Source: Clonostachys chloroleuca
Taxonomy: Eukaryota; Ascomycota; Sordariomycetes; Hypocreales; Bionectriaceae
Direction of reading: 5' to 3'
Length of the DNA stretch: 64,000 nt
Assembly (NCBI GenBank): GCA_037952775.1
Contig: JBANAY010000003.1
Coordinates: forward strand, 30,566,001 to 30,630,000
Shown: positions 54,176-64,000 of the stretch, piece after piece
Layout of the letters: every line of letters starts with the position of its first letter
Numbering within the stretch: the first letter of the stretch is position 1
Made by a program: the position numbers and the translations under genes
Notes under the pieces: generated by a model
Databases searched by the model: none
Told to the model about the DNA's origin: nothing
The model's input: only the letters and a program-made list of their open reading frames with translations

Positions 54176-55029
54176 TTACATCTTGCAATCGCCGCTTGGC
54201 TGAACCCCATGGAGCTCGGCGAAAGGGTCATCGCAGGGATCTGTGATACGGTTGTGTTCAATTGTTCCCTGGATCTCATCTGCAAAGTCCTTCCCGTACA
54301 TTTCCTCAATAAAGGCGAACATCATGTCTAAACTGGAGGTTACCTAGGATCAGTTAGTATAGGAATCACGGGGCATCCTGTACCTTGGAGGTTGAACTTA
54401 CGCCGGAAGAGGTCCAAACATTTCCGTCCACAGCCCATCTAGCTGGTGACACCCAGTTCACATTGGCACCCATGGCAGTAATAGTTGACCAAGCCTTCTT
54501 ATTGGTGGTGGCTCTTTTCCCATCTAGAACTCCAGCTCTTGCAGCAATGCCTGCGCCAGTACACGTTGAAAGGAGATATTTAACACTCGGGTATGTCTCA
54601 CGCACGAAGTCGATGACTCGTGATACATTTCCAAACGTTGCTCCTGCTCCCCCAGGGATGAGAAGAACATCAATGTCTTTCGGTGGATTGTCATATGAGT
54701 GTGTGGGATTCAGAGAGAACCACATGGATGAGTTCATGACATTGAGGGAGTCCAAAGCGGGCGCAACCCAAACTGGCTCATACGTTGGCGCGATCAGACT
54801 CAGGTTGAGTTGTTTGCTGAAGGCAAGGTAGAACAAAGGATTTAGGGGCCCAGTCACATCGATCGAGTCAAATGAGTGAAAAAGGGCAACCGCAAAATTC
54901 TTTGGCGAGGTTTCTTCTGCTCAGTTAGCAGTCGTCTTCTGGGCTGTTATGGCCTTCATACTCACCATTTGAAGCCGCTGTGGCAGAGACCGCCCAGAAG
55001 ACCAGTTGTAGGAGGATGTTTGACTTCAT
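54176..55029 (-). CDS. DJ-1/PfpI-family protein with signal peptide
   Basis: 248 aa from three exons (55029..54966, 54916..54402, 54343..54176; introns 49 and 58 nt), in frame. The glutamine-amidotransferase-like fold is shown by DVLLIPGGAGA (about 104-114) and the nucleophile elbow LLSTCTGAGIAARAG, with the Cys about residue 139. TSSGVTSSLDMMFAFIEEMYG rebuilds across intron 2 and DPFAELHGV ends the domain; this resembles the isonitrile-hydratase/ThiJ branch. The N-terminus MKSNILLQLVFWAVSATAAS is a signal peptide, so the protein should enter the secretory pathway. Convergent with the epimerase gene. Function not established; some relatives hydrate isonitriles, others are glyoxalases or proteases. 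Confidence 0.88.
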
Positions 55030-56460
55030 AATGACTAGCCGGGTTAAAGATTAGCCCGTGGAGTCTTACGAATATACTATTTTTGTAAGACGATGAAAAC
55101 CAAAATATTTTTGATCTAGAGAAACTTCCTACTTATAACAGAGACGTGACACCGTGTGTGACAAACTTGGCCAATCAAGGCAGCGGACGCGTAGAATAAA
55201 ACCGCTAGGTATTTGAGCATGTTTCACAGGGACCTAAGCAGCGGCTATCCTGATGGGAACGCAAAACCCTGCCTAATTAGCAATATGGGGCGAGAGCATG
55301 CCGTTGGAAGGCTCACCATTGGATCGCTTTAAGCTTTCCGTGGTTTGTTTCCTCAACTCTTCAACTTTCTCTCGTGTTCCTCCAGCGCACCTTCATGTAA
55401 CCAAGTGCTTCAGTTGCCTAATCCCATTAACCTCCGTAGTTCAAGTAGCCGTCTGACAGCACAGAGACAGTTCTTGGTTTGGCCTGCCCGAAATGGTTTA
55501 GGGCTTACAATGTGAGCAATTTACTAGCATGCTCGGCTCAAACTGGTTATTCGAGTAGATAGTTCTTTCCGTCAACACTCTATACCGTTTCCATTTTTTC
55601 GAGATTGTGGCGCAATGGTATGTGTGACGTAAAATCGGCGACAAGTAATAGCCTATTCTATGTCGTAGCCTGTTTAGGCCGCACGCACTACTCTTGTTGA
55701 AGACCTGCTATCTTGCTTAGCCCACTAGCTCTTGCTTATTCCCTGCCGCTGGACTGTGGATTGTCAGAGGCTGGCCATCTGATGATACATTGCTGATATC
55801 CCAAAAAAAATTGGCAGGCAAATAATTAGGGGGTTTGGAGGTAGATCATGTTGGCGAGACATTGCTCTTTGAATGAGTCTACAGGCCTAGAACAACACAA
55901 GCTTATGGATCTCCCTTGCGCTTAATGTATGGGCGGGAAGGAGGAGTGAAAGAAACCAGAGATGATTAGGGGGTCAAGTTGGTGAAAGAGTATTGATGTA
56001 TTCGTACAACCCTATCTCTAGGTAAGCACATGTACGATTTCTACGTGGAGTTAAACTCTCATTCTCTGCACCAAGCCATGGAGAATGAATCCTGTTTAAA
56101 TAATAAATGAAATGGGGATATTTGCTGCACCGTCTAATGAAGGAATCACGGCCGAGCAATATGTCTTCAGCTCCCAATTGTATCAAGTTTGTATATCAGC
56201 GCCCGGGGCTTAATCCATGTCATAGTCTCACAGGCCGGTCACCTTCCTAACTAGATAAGGCGAAACGCAAGTTTGGGGAGAACTCGTATTTCAGCCAATG
56301 AATCGTCATTTTTCGGTTTCATTTATCTTCGAACGTCGCGGGGGATCGGCTCCCGCAACGCCTTTGCCGGCGATATATAGTGTGCAACTGGCGACGCAAA
56401 TATCCAGTTGTATACTAACCTCTTCTATTGGGAATCGGCGAGTTCCTCAGTCGCATTGCT
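55030..56460. other. 1.4-kb intergenic stretch
   Basis: No gene supported. Ordinary mixed sequence; a short poly-A (55802..55810) only. Confidence 0.5.
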
Positions 56461-56470
56461 CTGTCTCACG

Positions 56471-57790
56471 ATGCGGATTTATTCTCTTCTTTTCTTCAAT
56501 AGGCTAGTCCTGGCTACCGTAGAGATCAAGAGATCAAGAGATCCACGCCCGCGGGTCTTGTGCTTCATCGAGATGCTACTTGAGCCCAGCTCGTCGAGCA
56601 CAAGTACATTGTCATCCTCAAGTCATCGGCGGACTCTCTGGAGATCTCCACCAAATATGAAGCCACCAGTGTATACAATACAACTCTCAATGGATTCGCT
56701 GCTTTTCTCAACGATGATGAATTGGAGGCTCTGGAATGGGAATCAGATGTGAGAAATTCTCTTCATAAGATATTGTGTTAGTGAACTAAATGGGCTCTTA
56801 CGCATACAGGTCCAATATATGCAACAGGTGCAAGCCGCCAACATAACCTCTGTGATCTCACAGGAAAATGCCGGTTGGGGGTTTTCAAGAATTTTAAATA
56901 GTACAGTAAAAAGTACTTCGTACAGCTACGACGAATCAGCTGGTGAAGGGAACATGTCTCTACATCCTCGACACGTGAAAATCTGTGAATGATGCAGAGT
57001 TCGAAAGCCGAGCCATCTTTGTCAAAGAATTATCAGAAGACGGCGTTTCCGATGACACTGTTGGCCATGGTATCAGCGTTGCAGCCTGTGCTGCGTCGAA
57101 GACGTACGGGACACCCAAAAAGCTATTTGCTGTCAAGGTGGTTGGTGGTAACGGCGAGATTGGGGACAGCCCAACCGTTATTGCAGGGATGGACGTTATT
57201 GGCCAAGATTACATCTCGAGACAAGAAGAGTGTCCCGCTGGAATCTTGGTCAACATGTCTGTCGGCACTCAACCTCCAAGCAGTCTATGAACGACGCAGC
57301 ACGTGCCCTCGTTGAGGCGGGATTATTTGTCGGTGTAGCCGTGGGCAACTTCAATGAAGATGCTTCCAACCGATCTCCAGGAGCCGAACCTTTCGTTTGC
57401 ACCGTTGGGGCCTCTGATAGGTCTAATAACCGCGCCGACCTTTCTAACTTTGGTGAGTTGATGGATATCTACGCGCTAGGCAAGTATGTCGACACTATCG
57501 ACAGATTTGGTGCTCCTGTAAGCTAGACGCTGATTAGACATTGGAAGCGCAGAAACGCGTTGAGGGAAGAACTCGCTGACTATAGGGTTTGAAAGATATC
57601 GTCCAGCGAGACCTCACTCGCTTCTCCATATGTTGTCGGACTGGCCGCCAACCTCATGGCACTGGAGGGTAATCTAGGACCTATCGTTATGTGTCAGCGT
57701 TTACAGGAGCTCGGTGTTGAAGCTATTCTTGGAAATATGCCAAATGGTACTATCGACATTCTAGCTAACAACAAGGCTACGACCAACTAA
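56471..57790 (+). pseudogene. Subtilisin-like serine protease (S8) pseudogene
   Basis: Pieces of a secreted subtilase in several frames: an inhibitor-like prodomain (KYIVILKSSADSLEIS), an intron at about 56750..56808, QENAGWGF at the mature start, the Asp motif YILDT, the His motif DDTVGHGISVAA, LVEAGLFVGVAVGNFNEDAS with the oxyanion Asn, and SETSLASPYVVGLAA with the catalytic Ser (SETS instead of SGTS). Lesions: one extra base near 56951..56954; a TGA at 56976..56978 where the Asp motif should continue with Gly; and a shift near 57270..57285. The prodomain frame also does not join the signal-like start (MRIYSLLFF, 56471). The last intron, 57519 to about 57590, still looks functional. A recent but dead gene. 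Confidence 0.75.
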
Positions 57791-59643
57791 TGATACCCAC
57801 GCGGCCTTGTAAGTGTGAGAGACACTATTACAGTCAGAGTATGTTATACAGACTTAAGATTGTGCTTGAAATTCATGCAAAGTAATTGCAAAATCGTGTC
57901 TCTGGATCCAAAGCAATTCTCATATCTACAATTTGCATTAAAAAAAAAAAAGCTATTCCGAGGATCTAGTCTCTCTCATACGGTATGCGAGACCTTTCAT
58001 GGAGTATTTAGACGAAATTGATTACTAAATGCAGGCATATGAATCAACTGATCTATCAGTGGGATAGGTGGATGGATGGACAAGCTGACGCAACATGGTG
58101 AAACCAAATGATGCTCCATGACACGGCGGATGAAACGTGGGAGCCTCTAGGCAAGGATGGTTTGTTTTCGTCAATCTAAAGAAGATGAAAATTATGCATA
58201 TCTATCTTAGTTTGGACAATTATTTCTAACTCATCACTTCCTGTGGTTCAGAAATAGACACTGTGTATCACGAATGTGAGATCTCCTTATCTAATGAAAC
58301 TAAGCTATAAGCGGTATCAAGTCTCGCAAGTATTACTATCTAATGATTGTATTTGGAATTTGATTTAATATATTTTAATTAAGCAACGTTTTCCCGCTCT
58401 AAATGTTGACCACGGCCGGCCATATCGGGTGACAAGAAGCGGAAACGATGATCAGGTGGATGTCAAATTCACAATCGCGCGTATAGCATTTATCCATTTT
58501 ATTATTATTTCGGGCGAAGCTGCACGATTTATTGACCTTTTTATAAATAAATGTACATTCTTTCGCTTAACTTGCTTGCTGTGACACAATTTGTGGCGAA
58601 GCCCTTCGCAAAGGAATCCTACCATGTAACATGAGTAGCATTGGAAGGCAGTGTTCTGTCCACCTCGGTATCTAGTATCGGCTCATTCTATACGCTTATA
58701 GATTCATAGAGCGTAAATATCTGCTACCAGTATCTGAGGGAGAAAAAAACTCTTTGTGTGTCGGGTGTGTTAACAGCTTAAAGTGTCGCATGCAGAATAT
58801 TGGCTGATAGGAAGACTGGCATCAGATAAACGAGACAACGTGTGTAAAGGTTCGCCTTTGGTAGGAGGATCCAGAGTTTATTCCTAGCTGCAAATAGCTG
58901 ACAGATTCGTCTGCAGTGATCGCATGATCAGACGATTGCCCTTGTTCTGTGCCGTCTTTGTGCATTCAGAGGGTAAGATAAATAGAACTTTGGTTATGTC
59001 CAAATGGCCACCATTCAGCCTTAATCTATCCGACACACGCCGCATCCTACATTCCACGTTTTATTTCAAGGTTGAAAAGGCTGGGAATACTGAAGCTGGG
59101 CAGTTAAATATGGTTATAGTGCGGCTATTTTATCTATCCATTGGCGTACACAAGGAATTGGTATATTTATAGTGGAAATGCTAGCATGAACAGTCAGCCT
59201 GATCTAAAACGGAGCAGATGAGGGCTGTATCTACTAGTGATCGGCGATTGACGAACGCGGGATCATTATGCAGTAAGAGTAAGAGCGCATTTGGGACTTT
59301 GTATGCAGCTGCAACTTATCCCCGGAAAGGAGCACCCCGCTTCCGCACAGTTAGATTAAATCATCCTGTGCAGAGTAATCAATAGCTTGTGATCAGATAG
59401 GGAAGATTTGCCATATACGCTTGACCCATAAGGCCGAGGGCGTATAGTGTGTGATAATTATAGAACCATGTATAGTACGCAAAGACGGGAGTAAAAAGTG
59501 TATAAAGTCCCAGCGCCGTCAAAAGATTATCTCCTAAAAAATACAGTCAAATACACTCTCTCCAACCAGTCTTTTCCTTGTTTCTTTCTTTCCATACACT
59601 TTCCTACATCTAGATTTGTTCATTTTCCAATTATACACTCAGA
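57791..59643. other. 1.85-kb intergenic stretch, promoter of the repeat-precursor gene
   Basis: AT-rich, with no gene supported (an 82-codon frame at 58924..59172 is not protein-like). The right end has TGTATAAAGTCC at 59498, a TATA box about 145 bp before the ATG of the repeat precursor, and a C/T-rich stretch before the ATG typical of well-expressed fungal genes. Confidence 0.5.
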
Positions 59644-60318
59644 ATGGTTGCCATCACTCAACTTCTGTTCACCGGCTTGTCCGCTCTCTTGATGGTTCGG
59701 AACGTGGGTGCTTCCTACCTCGATGATTACGACGGCTTAGCTCTGCGAGACATCTCCGACAGCTACCCAGACGAGGTCTTCTACGAAAAACGCCATACAG
59801 GAAAACTTCCTAAACCCATTCTCAAGGCTGGGCGAGCTGCCCTCAAGGTCGGCCACAAGCTTCCACGACCCATCAAGAAGCAAATCAAGAACGCTGCCAA
59901 TGGCGCAATCAATGGAGCCGTAAAGGCATCATTCGCGCTGTCGAAGAAGAAGAATCAGATCAAGAAAAAGTTCAAAGGCAAGCGCGATGTTGAGGAGCTC
60001 TCCAGCCTGATCACCCGCGAGATCATGAACAATCCGGAGATTGAGCATATCTTGACTAGGCGTGCGACAGGAAGGCTGCCCAAGCCAATCATCAAGGCTG
60101 GGCGAGCTGCTATCAATGTCGGCCACAAGCTTCCCAAGCCCGTAAAGAAGCATGCCAAGGCCGCTGCCAATGGTATAATCAACAAGGCTGTGAAGGGTTC
60201 GATGGCGTTGTCGAAGAAGAAGACTCAGATTAAGAAGAAGCTCGGTGGCAAGCGTGATCTTGGAGAGGATTATGACTTTGAGGTCCGTGACTATGATGAC
60301 GAGATTTATTGGGAGTAA
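59644..60318 (+). CDS. Secreted precursor with two cationic repeats and Kex2-type sites
   Basis: 224 aa, intronless, no family recognised. Residues 1-23 are a signal peptide (ends VRNVGA). An acidic leader follows (SYLDDYDGLALRDI...YEKR, 24-50). Then come two 64-residue repeats, 51-114 and 141-204, that align without gaps and share 47 of 64 residues. Each begins G-K/R-LPKPI-x-KAGRAA, repeats a KLP-K/R-P motif about 18 residues later, continues with an Ala/Asn/Gly stretch and ends ALSKKK-x-QIKKK. Both are very basic (about one third Lys/Arg). Dibasic pairs KR50, KR114, RR140 and KR204 bracket them. The linker (115-140) and the tail (205-224, DLGEDYDFEVRDYDDEIYWE) are acidic. The layout suggests Kex2 processing to two amphipathic cationic peptides masked by acidic spacers, as in antimicrobial-peptide or pheromone-type precursors. 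Function is inferred only. Confidence 0.85.
   Translation: MVAITQLLFTGLSALLMVRNVGASYLDDYDGLALRDISDSYPDEVFYEKRHTGKLPKPILKAGRAALKVGHKLPRPIKKQIKNAANGAINGAVKASFALSKKKNQIKKKFKGKRDVEELSSLITREIMNNPEIEHILTRRATGRLPKPIIKAGRAAINVGHKLPKPVKKHAKAAANGIINKAVKGSMALSKKKTQIKKKLGGKRDLGEDYDFEVRDYDDEIYWE
59794..59985 (+). repeat. Coding repeat 1 of the cationic precursor
   Basis: 192 nt, residues 51-114. Ends with the KR site at 113-114. Confidence 0.85.
60064..60255 (+). repeat. Coding repeat 2 of the cationic precursor
   Basis: 192 nt, residues 141-204. Same length as repeat 1, 73 percent identical in protein. Confidence 0.85.
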
Positions 60319-60759
60319 ATACTCGCTCCTTAAGGTTTATCGGGGATTTAGCCCCAGGATGACTTCGCGGGTTGAGCATTTTGTGTACCTCTAGATTCTT
60401 CACCATGTATCAACCTTCTTTCTTGATTTATTTCTCGCTTTTATTTAGCTAGTTTTGGAAAAGAAAAATTCGATTTATGTTGAATTTCAGCTCGAAGCAT
60501 TATTGTCACCTCGCAGTTCTCCTGGTAATAATGAAGGTGGGCTAATAATGATGCTTGCAACATCCTTGTTATTCCTGACTCCATGTTGTTCTCCGAGACT
60601 CACGTATCAGTTTCCGAAACTCACGTCTGACTCCGAAACTCCAGAGTGTGATTTCCACTGACGCCCAACGTGGGGTATTTGAGGATCCTTAGTATAAGTA
60701 GAGCTGCCGGAGGCGTGCAGAATGTTTTAAAATCAAGCATTCAAATTACCCAGAAAAAC
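60319..60759. promoter_or_regulatory. Promoter of the GFA-like gene with a threefold motif
   Basis: A 441-bp gap. Three copies of a TCCGARACTC motif at 60591..60645 lie 115-169 bp before the ATG. Confidence 0.55.
60591..60645 (+). promoter_or_regulatory. Three tandem copies of YTCCGARACTCACGT
   Basis: CTCCGAGACTCACGT (60591), TTCCGAAACTCACGT (60612) and CTCCGAAACTCCAGA (60631). Starts are 21 and 19 bp apart, about two helical turns, so bound proteins would sit on one face. No known factor is assigned. Confidence 0.5.
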
Positions 60760-61253
60760 ATGGCTGCCGTAGGCAATCGAACGGCGTCTTGCCTCTGCCG
60801 AAGCATATCCGTTACTTTGGCAGGTGAGCCGTCGCTCAAGGTCCTCTGTCATTGTGATTCGTGCAAGAAAGCGTCAGGAGCAGTGTTTCAAGCAAACACA
60901 TTCTGGCCCAAGGAGGTGGGATAGCCCCCATCTGCAGCATGAGAAAGAGATTATTTCTAATTATACTTCAGAATATTACGGTGTCCGACCCCGAAGGTAT
61001 GCTGCAAGAGTATAGAGACACCTCTCCTGACTCTGGAAGATACGTGCTGCGCTCATTTTGTCGCAATTGCGGCTCATTTATAATGATCACGAACCCAACA
61101 CATCCTGATATATCAAAAATGGTTATCGTTCCCATCGGTATTATCAATGGAGAAAAGGAATCCATGATCCCGGATCATGAGTTCTTTGTCAAACAAAAGC
61201 TCGGATGGTTGGAGTCTCGGGAGGGTGTGCTTGAGTATCAAGGGATGGAATAA
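60760..61253 (+). CDS. GFA/CENP-V-like zinc protein
   Basis: 145 aa from two exons (60760..60915, 60972..61253; 56-nt intron). The glutathione-dependent formaldehyde-activating (GFA) fold binds zinc through cysteines: SCLCRSI (C-x-C, about 10), CHCDSCKKASGA (about 30-40) and SFCRNCGSF (about 83). FQANTFWPKE joins NITVSDPEGMLQEY across the intron, the expected strand order. Many fungal members are unassigned; formaldehyde detoxification is proved only for some bacterial ones. Start at MAAVGNRTAS because the upstream in-frame region looks non-coding. No signal peptide. The promoter carries the threefold motif. Confidence 0.9.
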
Positions 61254-61357
61254 TACCTTAACAATCTCGTTCGTGTATTAGAAGCAATCCATTACAGTTT
61301 GTGGGGAAAAAAAAGAGTAATTGTTTGTATTTTGAGGGACAAATAACATGGAATTTT

Positions 61358-62543
61358 CTATTGGTCCGAACGATATCTTGATGCAAACGTCTCAATTTCG
61401 TCCAGACGCCAGATTTGAATTTGATGAAGCTCACGAGATCCCTTCCAAGATGAAACAACAAGTCTCCCATAACCCGTCGTGAAATTGGCGATCAAACCGA
61501 CTGATTCCTGCAGATCGGTAAGATACGTCTTGCTGTCCCAATCCCACAGTTTGATCCGGCCATCCGTAGTTCCAATTGTAACTACAAATCGCCCTACTTT
61601 GACAAGTCCACGCATGGGAGCATCATGTGCCGTGAAGGCCTCAAGAAGTGTGCCATCTTGCTCCCAGACACGAACACATCCATCGAGCCCTGAGGTGATC
61701 ATGCGGCCGTCAAAGCTCGTGTACAGTTGGGTCTGTCTGGCTTGTGTCTGGCGTTCTGCTACTAGAGTTCTTCATAAAATTAGCGGCTAAAGTTGGAGTG
61801 TCGTGCATCTTAGAGCGCTACTCACCCAGTCCCCCAGTCCCAGATAGAAACATGCCCGCTGCCACCACACCCAGCACGAAGAAGCGTGTCGTCAGGGCTA
61901 AATGTTAAAATGGAGATGTATTCTGTATGATTGAGAACCCGAACACACTCCCCCGATGCAAGATCCCATATTCTCACTGTGCTGTCAGCGGCTCCGGAGA
62001 ACAGGAACCCATTGCGGAGTTCGAATGTTCGAATGTGGTCAGTGTGGCCTTTGAGAATGTGAGAGGGTCCCTCCTGGCTTCGATCCCATAACATGATATC
62101 ATATTCAGCAGACGTCGAAGCGTACTTGGAGGGGCTATTGAGGAATTTAACAAGCCCTGTTGATGTCGTGGGCCCTGTAAAGGTGCGTATCAGAGCTCTA
62201 AATGACAACGTCAGCTTGTTTGTCACCGGCATAAGGAGCTTGACCACACGCACCCATTTTCTAGATTCCATAGTCCGACCTTGCTCGAGCCATCGTCCAA
62301 TTGCCCAGAGGTCAGCAGCAGGTTGGTTTCGGAATGAGAATCAGCGTGTACGACCGTTCCGGTTTCTAGCACAGCGTGATGGTTTGTACAGATTTGTCCT
62401 CTGTTCTCGCGGCATGTCTGGCACTGCAGACTGTGCACAAGGCAATTCTTCTTTGCGGCAGTCATGAACTTGCTGGTAAGCGTAAACCCATGGACCATTG
62501 AATTGGGTCCGACATCAAGAAGAAATGTGGTGGTAGCCTGCAT
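61358..62543 (-). CDS. WD40-repeat protein
   Basis: 346 aa from three exons (62543..62254, 62197..61826, 61736..61358; introns 56 and 89 nt), in frame. About six to seven WD repeats: DGSSKVGLWNLENGALIRTF, SAEYDIMLWDRSQEGPSHIL, SGAADSTVRIWDLASGECVRVL, GSGHVSIWDWGTG, TSGLDGCVRVWEQDGTLLEAF and GTTDGRIKLWDWDSKTYL. The second intron uses the acceptor CAAGCCAG, because nearer AGs break frame. A cysteine-rich CQTCRENRGQIC segment (about 42-52) lies before the propeller. Such proteins are scaffolds; no enzyme domain or F-box is visible. The weakly conserved repeats resemble a fungal-specific group. Partners unknown. Confidence 0.88.
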
Positions 62544-63656
62544 TTTGGATTTCGAGGTTGAAGACGCGATGGGACTGTAGGTGCGGAGTTTAATCGAATC
62601 ATATTTCCGGTCAAGATGTTTATATGGCTACTCTTAAGGGGGCGCAGCACCTATTGCTTTTGCCTGTCATGCATGGGGCTGGGTCAGCGAGGAGTCAACA
62701 CGCCTTACGCTGACACCCCACCTGCAACATGCCAATACACAGCGTACCCTGGCTATTGTTGGTTGTTTTCTACAGCATGGACCTGAATAACTTACAATCA
62801 TAGGTTAACTTGAACGGTTCCATATCTTTGTTGTCCCGGTATGCGGTAGAACCGTAAGCGTATGGTGCTTGTAGTAAGAGTATACTGGGACCTTGGTAGT
62901 AAACTTTTTGAAGATAAGGCGTGACCCTGATCAAATAACAACACGTTGATAATTAGGTGAACCGACTAGTTCTTTTACCTTGTCACGTTCATCTGAATAA
63001 CTAAACCGGCCAGGCAAGACGGAGAAGGGAGCCGACTAGAGTACTGGCAGACAGTCCAACAAGAATATTTGCACTTAATCCGTGCGTTCTGACGTCTCTA
63101 ATGTTTACTTTTTGTTTACCTTTTATCGCCTAATAAAATTCAGGTGATGGTGCCTAAAAACCTAAATGCATGTTGACGTATCACATACCTGCACTTGTAG
63201 TCCACGCATGATGTTTCAGCCAACTACTACTTGAGTGACCTGCTGAGGCATCCTCAATTCATCTGCTTCCTGCTCTAGGGCTCGGAGACACAATTATCCC
63301 TTGATATACAGTGTGGCGTGTCACTTGATGATTCAGATAGCCAACAGCCTGTGCGTACAACGGACATCAACCAACAGAATTGCTGAGTGTTTACATTGGG
63401 CAGACATCGAGGCAACCTGCAGGACTCTCCACCTTTTCTCCACTTTCGGGTGCTGGAAAGCGACTGCCTTGCGAGCGCCTTCGTCAGCTCAACCAACCTT
63501 TTGATTCAACCACTTTTCGTTGCTCATATCCTATCCATTTCATCAGGCCTCCTAGCGGCATCTGCTCGCGACAAGGCTGCCCAGGCTTAATCTTACGGGC
63601 GAGTGGTGAAGTCATCAGGCAGAGGATATCTCCGCGCTCGATCTAGACTCCTCGCC
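62544..63656. other. Intergenic, divergent promoter region
   Basis: 1.1 kb between the WD40 gene and the right-edge gene. Frames at 63275..63646 on both strands are not protein-like. Nothing specific recognised. Confidence 0.45.
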
Positions 63657-64000
63657 ATGGGGTACAAGCAATTCGTGGCTGACTTGAAGGCAGCGAAGGA
63701 GGCCAAAATTGACGATGGCGTCACTGAAATTCGGCCGGGAGAGTCTGAAGGAAGTGTGTCCTTCAATTATACACATCAGAAACTCGTGTCTCCTTTGGAG
63801 ATTCAAGTCTTAGATCAGAGTAATACCCCCCATCTTGTCCCATCTGCGATACACCCCAGAACATCTACCAATTAACACATCGTGCGACAGACATTGACGA
63901 GTATCCAGAAGGATCCTCGTTCATCCTATTCACTGCCTCTGACTGTGCGGGGGACAGCGTCGTCTCATTTCTCAGCCGCCTGACACCCAAGCTAACAGGA
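63657..64000 (+). CDS. 5' part of a gene leaving the right edge, possibly a UBC/PARP-type protein
   Basis: From ATG 63657: MGYKQFVADLKAAKEAKIDDGV, a polar stretch, SFNYTHQKLVSPLEIQVLDQ, then a GTAATA...GCGACAG intron (about 63820..63891) joining to NIDEYPEGSSFILFTASDC. SVVSFLSRLTPKLTG follows up to the edge. The pattern of a beta strand, EYP, then SSFILFT recalls the core of ubiquitin-conjugating-like (UBC/RWD) domains, which in fungi can precede a poly(ADP-ribose) polymerase domain. The fragment is too short to be sure. Confidence 0.45.

Noticed and set aside
1..64000. CRISPR arrays, bacterial operons, riboswitches, rRNA genes
   Set aside because: The sequence is a spliced fungal nuclear region; no direct-repeat array or rRNA-like sequence was seen.

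Overview
The window is eukaryotic and looks like an accessory region of a filamentous ascomycete, most likely Aspergillus- or Penicillium-like. The genes have short GT-AG introns of about 49-90 nt with CTAAC/CTGAC-like branch sites. There are several Zn2Cys6 regulators, a pogo/Fot1-type transposon, and families typical of Eurotiales (2EXR, AtuA-DUF4387, allantoate-permease-like MFS). Exon structures were built by hand. For nearly every gene called intact the exon lengths sum to a multiple of three; where they do not, a lesion is flagged.

Layout. 0-2.7 kb: the 5' end of an unknown gene leaving the left edge, then a ferric-reductase-like gene with an in-frame TAG. 5.4-5.6 kb: a decayed small secreted-protein gene. 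6.2-20.7 kb (cluster 1): D-amino-acid oxidase with a C-terminal ARL, alpha/beta-hydrolase, Zn2Cys6 regulator, an intact MFS transporter, a frameshifted MFS transporter, an amidohydrolase and a second Zn2Cys6 regulator. Three of its promoters share a TCGG-N3-AGCCGA (CGG-N5-CCG) palindrome. 20.9-22.75 kb: a dead 1.83-kb pogo/Fot1 transposon with 27-bp inverted repeats and TA duplications. 23.7-33.2 kb (cluster 2): MFS transporter, Zn2Cys6 regulator, HpcH/HpaI aldolase, D-2-hydroxyacid dehydrogenase and another Zn2Cys6 regulator. Each of the three promoters of its structural genes carries two CGG-N7-CCG sites, as expected for co-regulation by one Zn-cluster factor.

34.8-44 kb: a conserved-looking unknown protein with a PPAY motif, an F-box/ankyrin protein with a G-run frameshift, a broken 2EXR gene, repeat remnants and a pyrimidine tract. 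44.2-55 kb: sugar-porter MFS divergent from an AtuA-DUF4387 fusion with a C-terminal membrane segment, then a signal-peptide SDR, an epimerase-like gene and a signal-peptide DJ-1/PfpI protein. 56.4-57.8 kb: a subtilisin pseudogene. 59.6-60.3 kb: a secreted precursor with two 64-residue cationic repeats bounded by dibasic Kex2-type sites, the most novel-looking gene here. 60.7-64 kb: a GFA/CENP-V-like protein, a WD40 protein and the start of a gene leaving the right edge.

How the genes may work together (inference): cluster 1 would import and hydrolyse an amide or ester-linked compound and oxidise a released D-amino acid in peroxisomes. Cluster 2 would import an organic or sugar acid, cleave a 2-keto acid by aldolase and interconvert the 2-keto/2-hydroxy products. 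Substrates cannot be read from the sequence.
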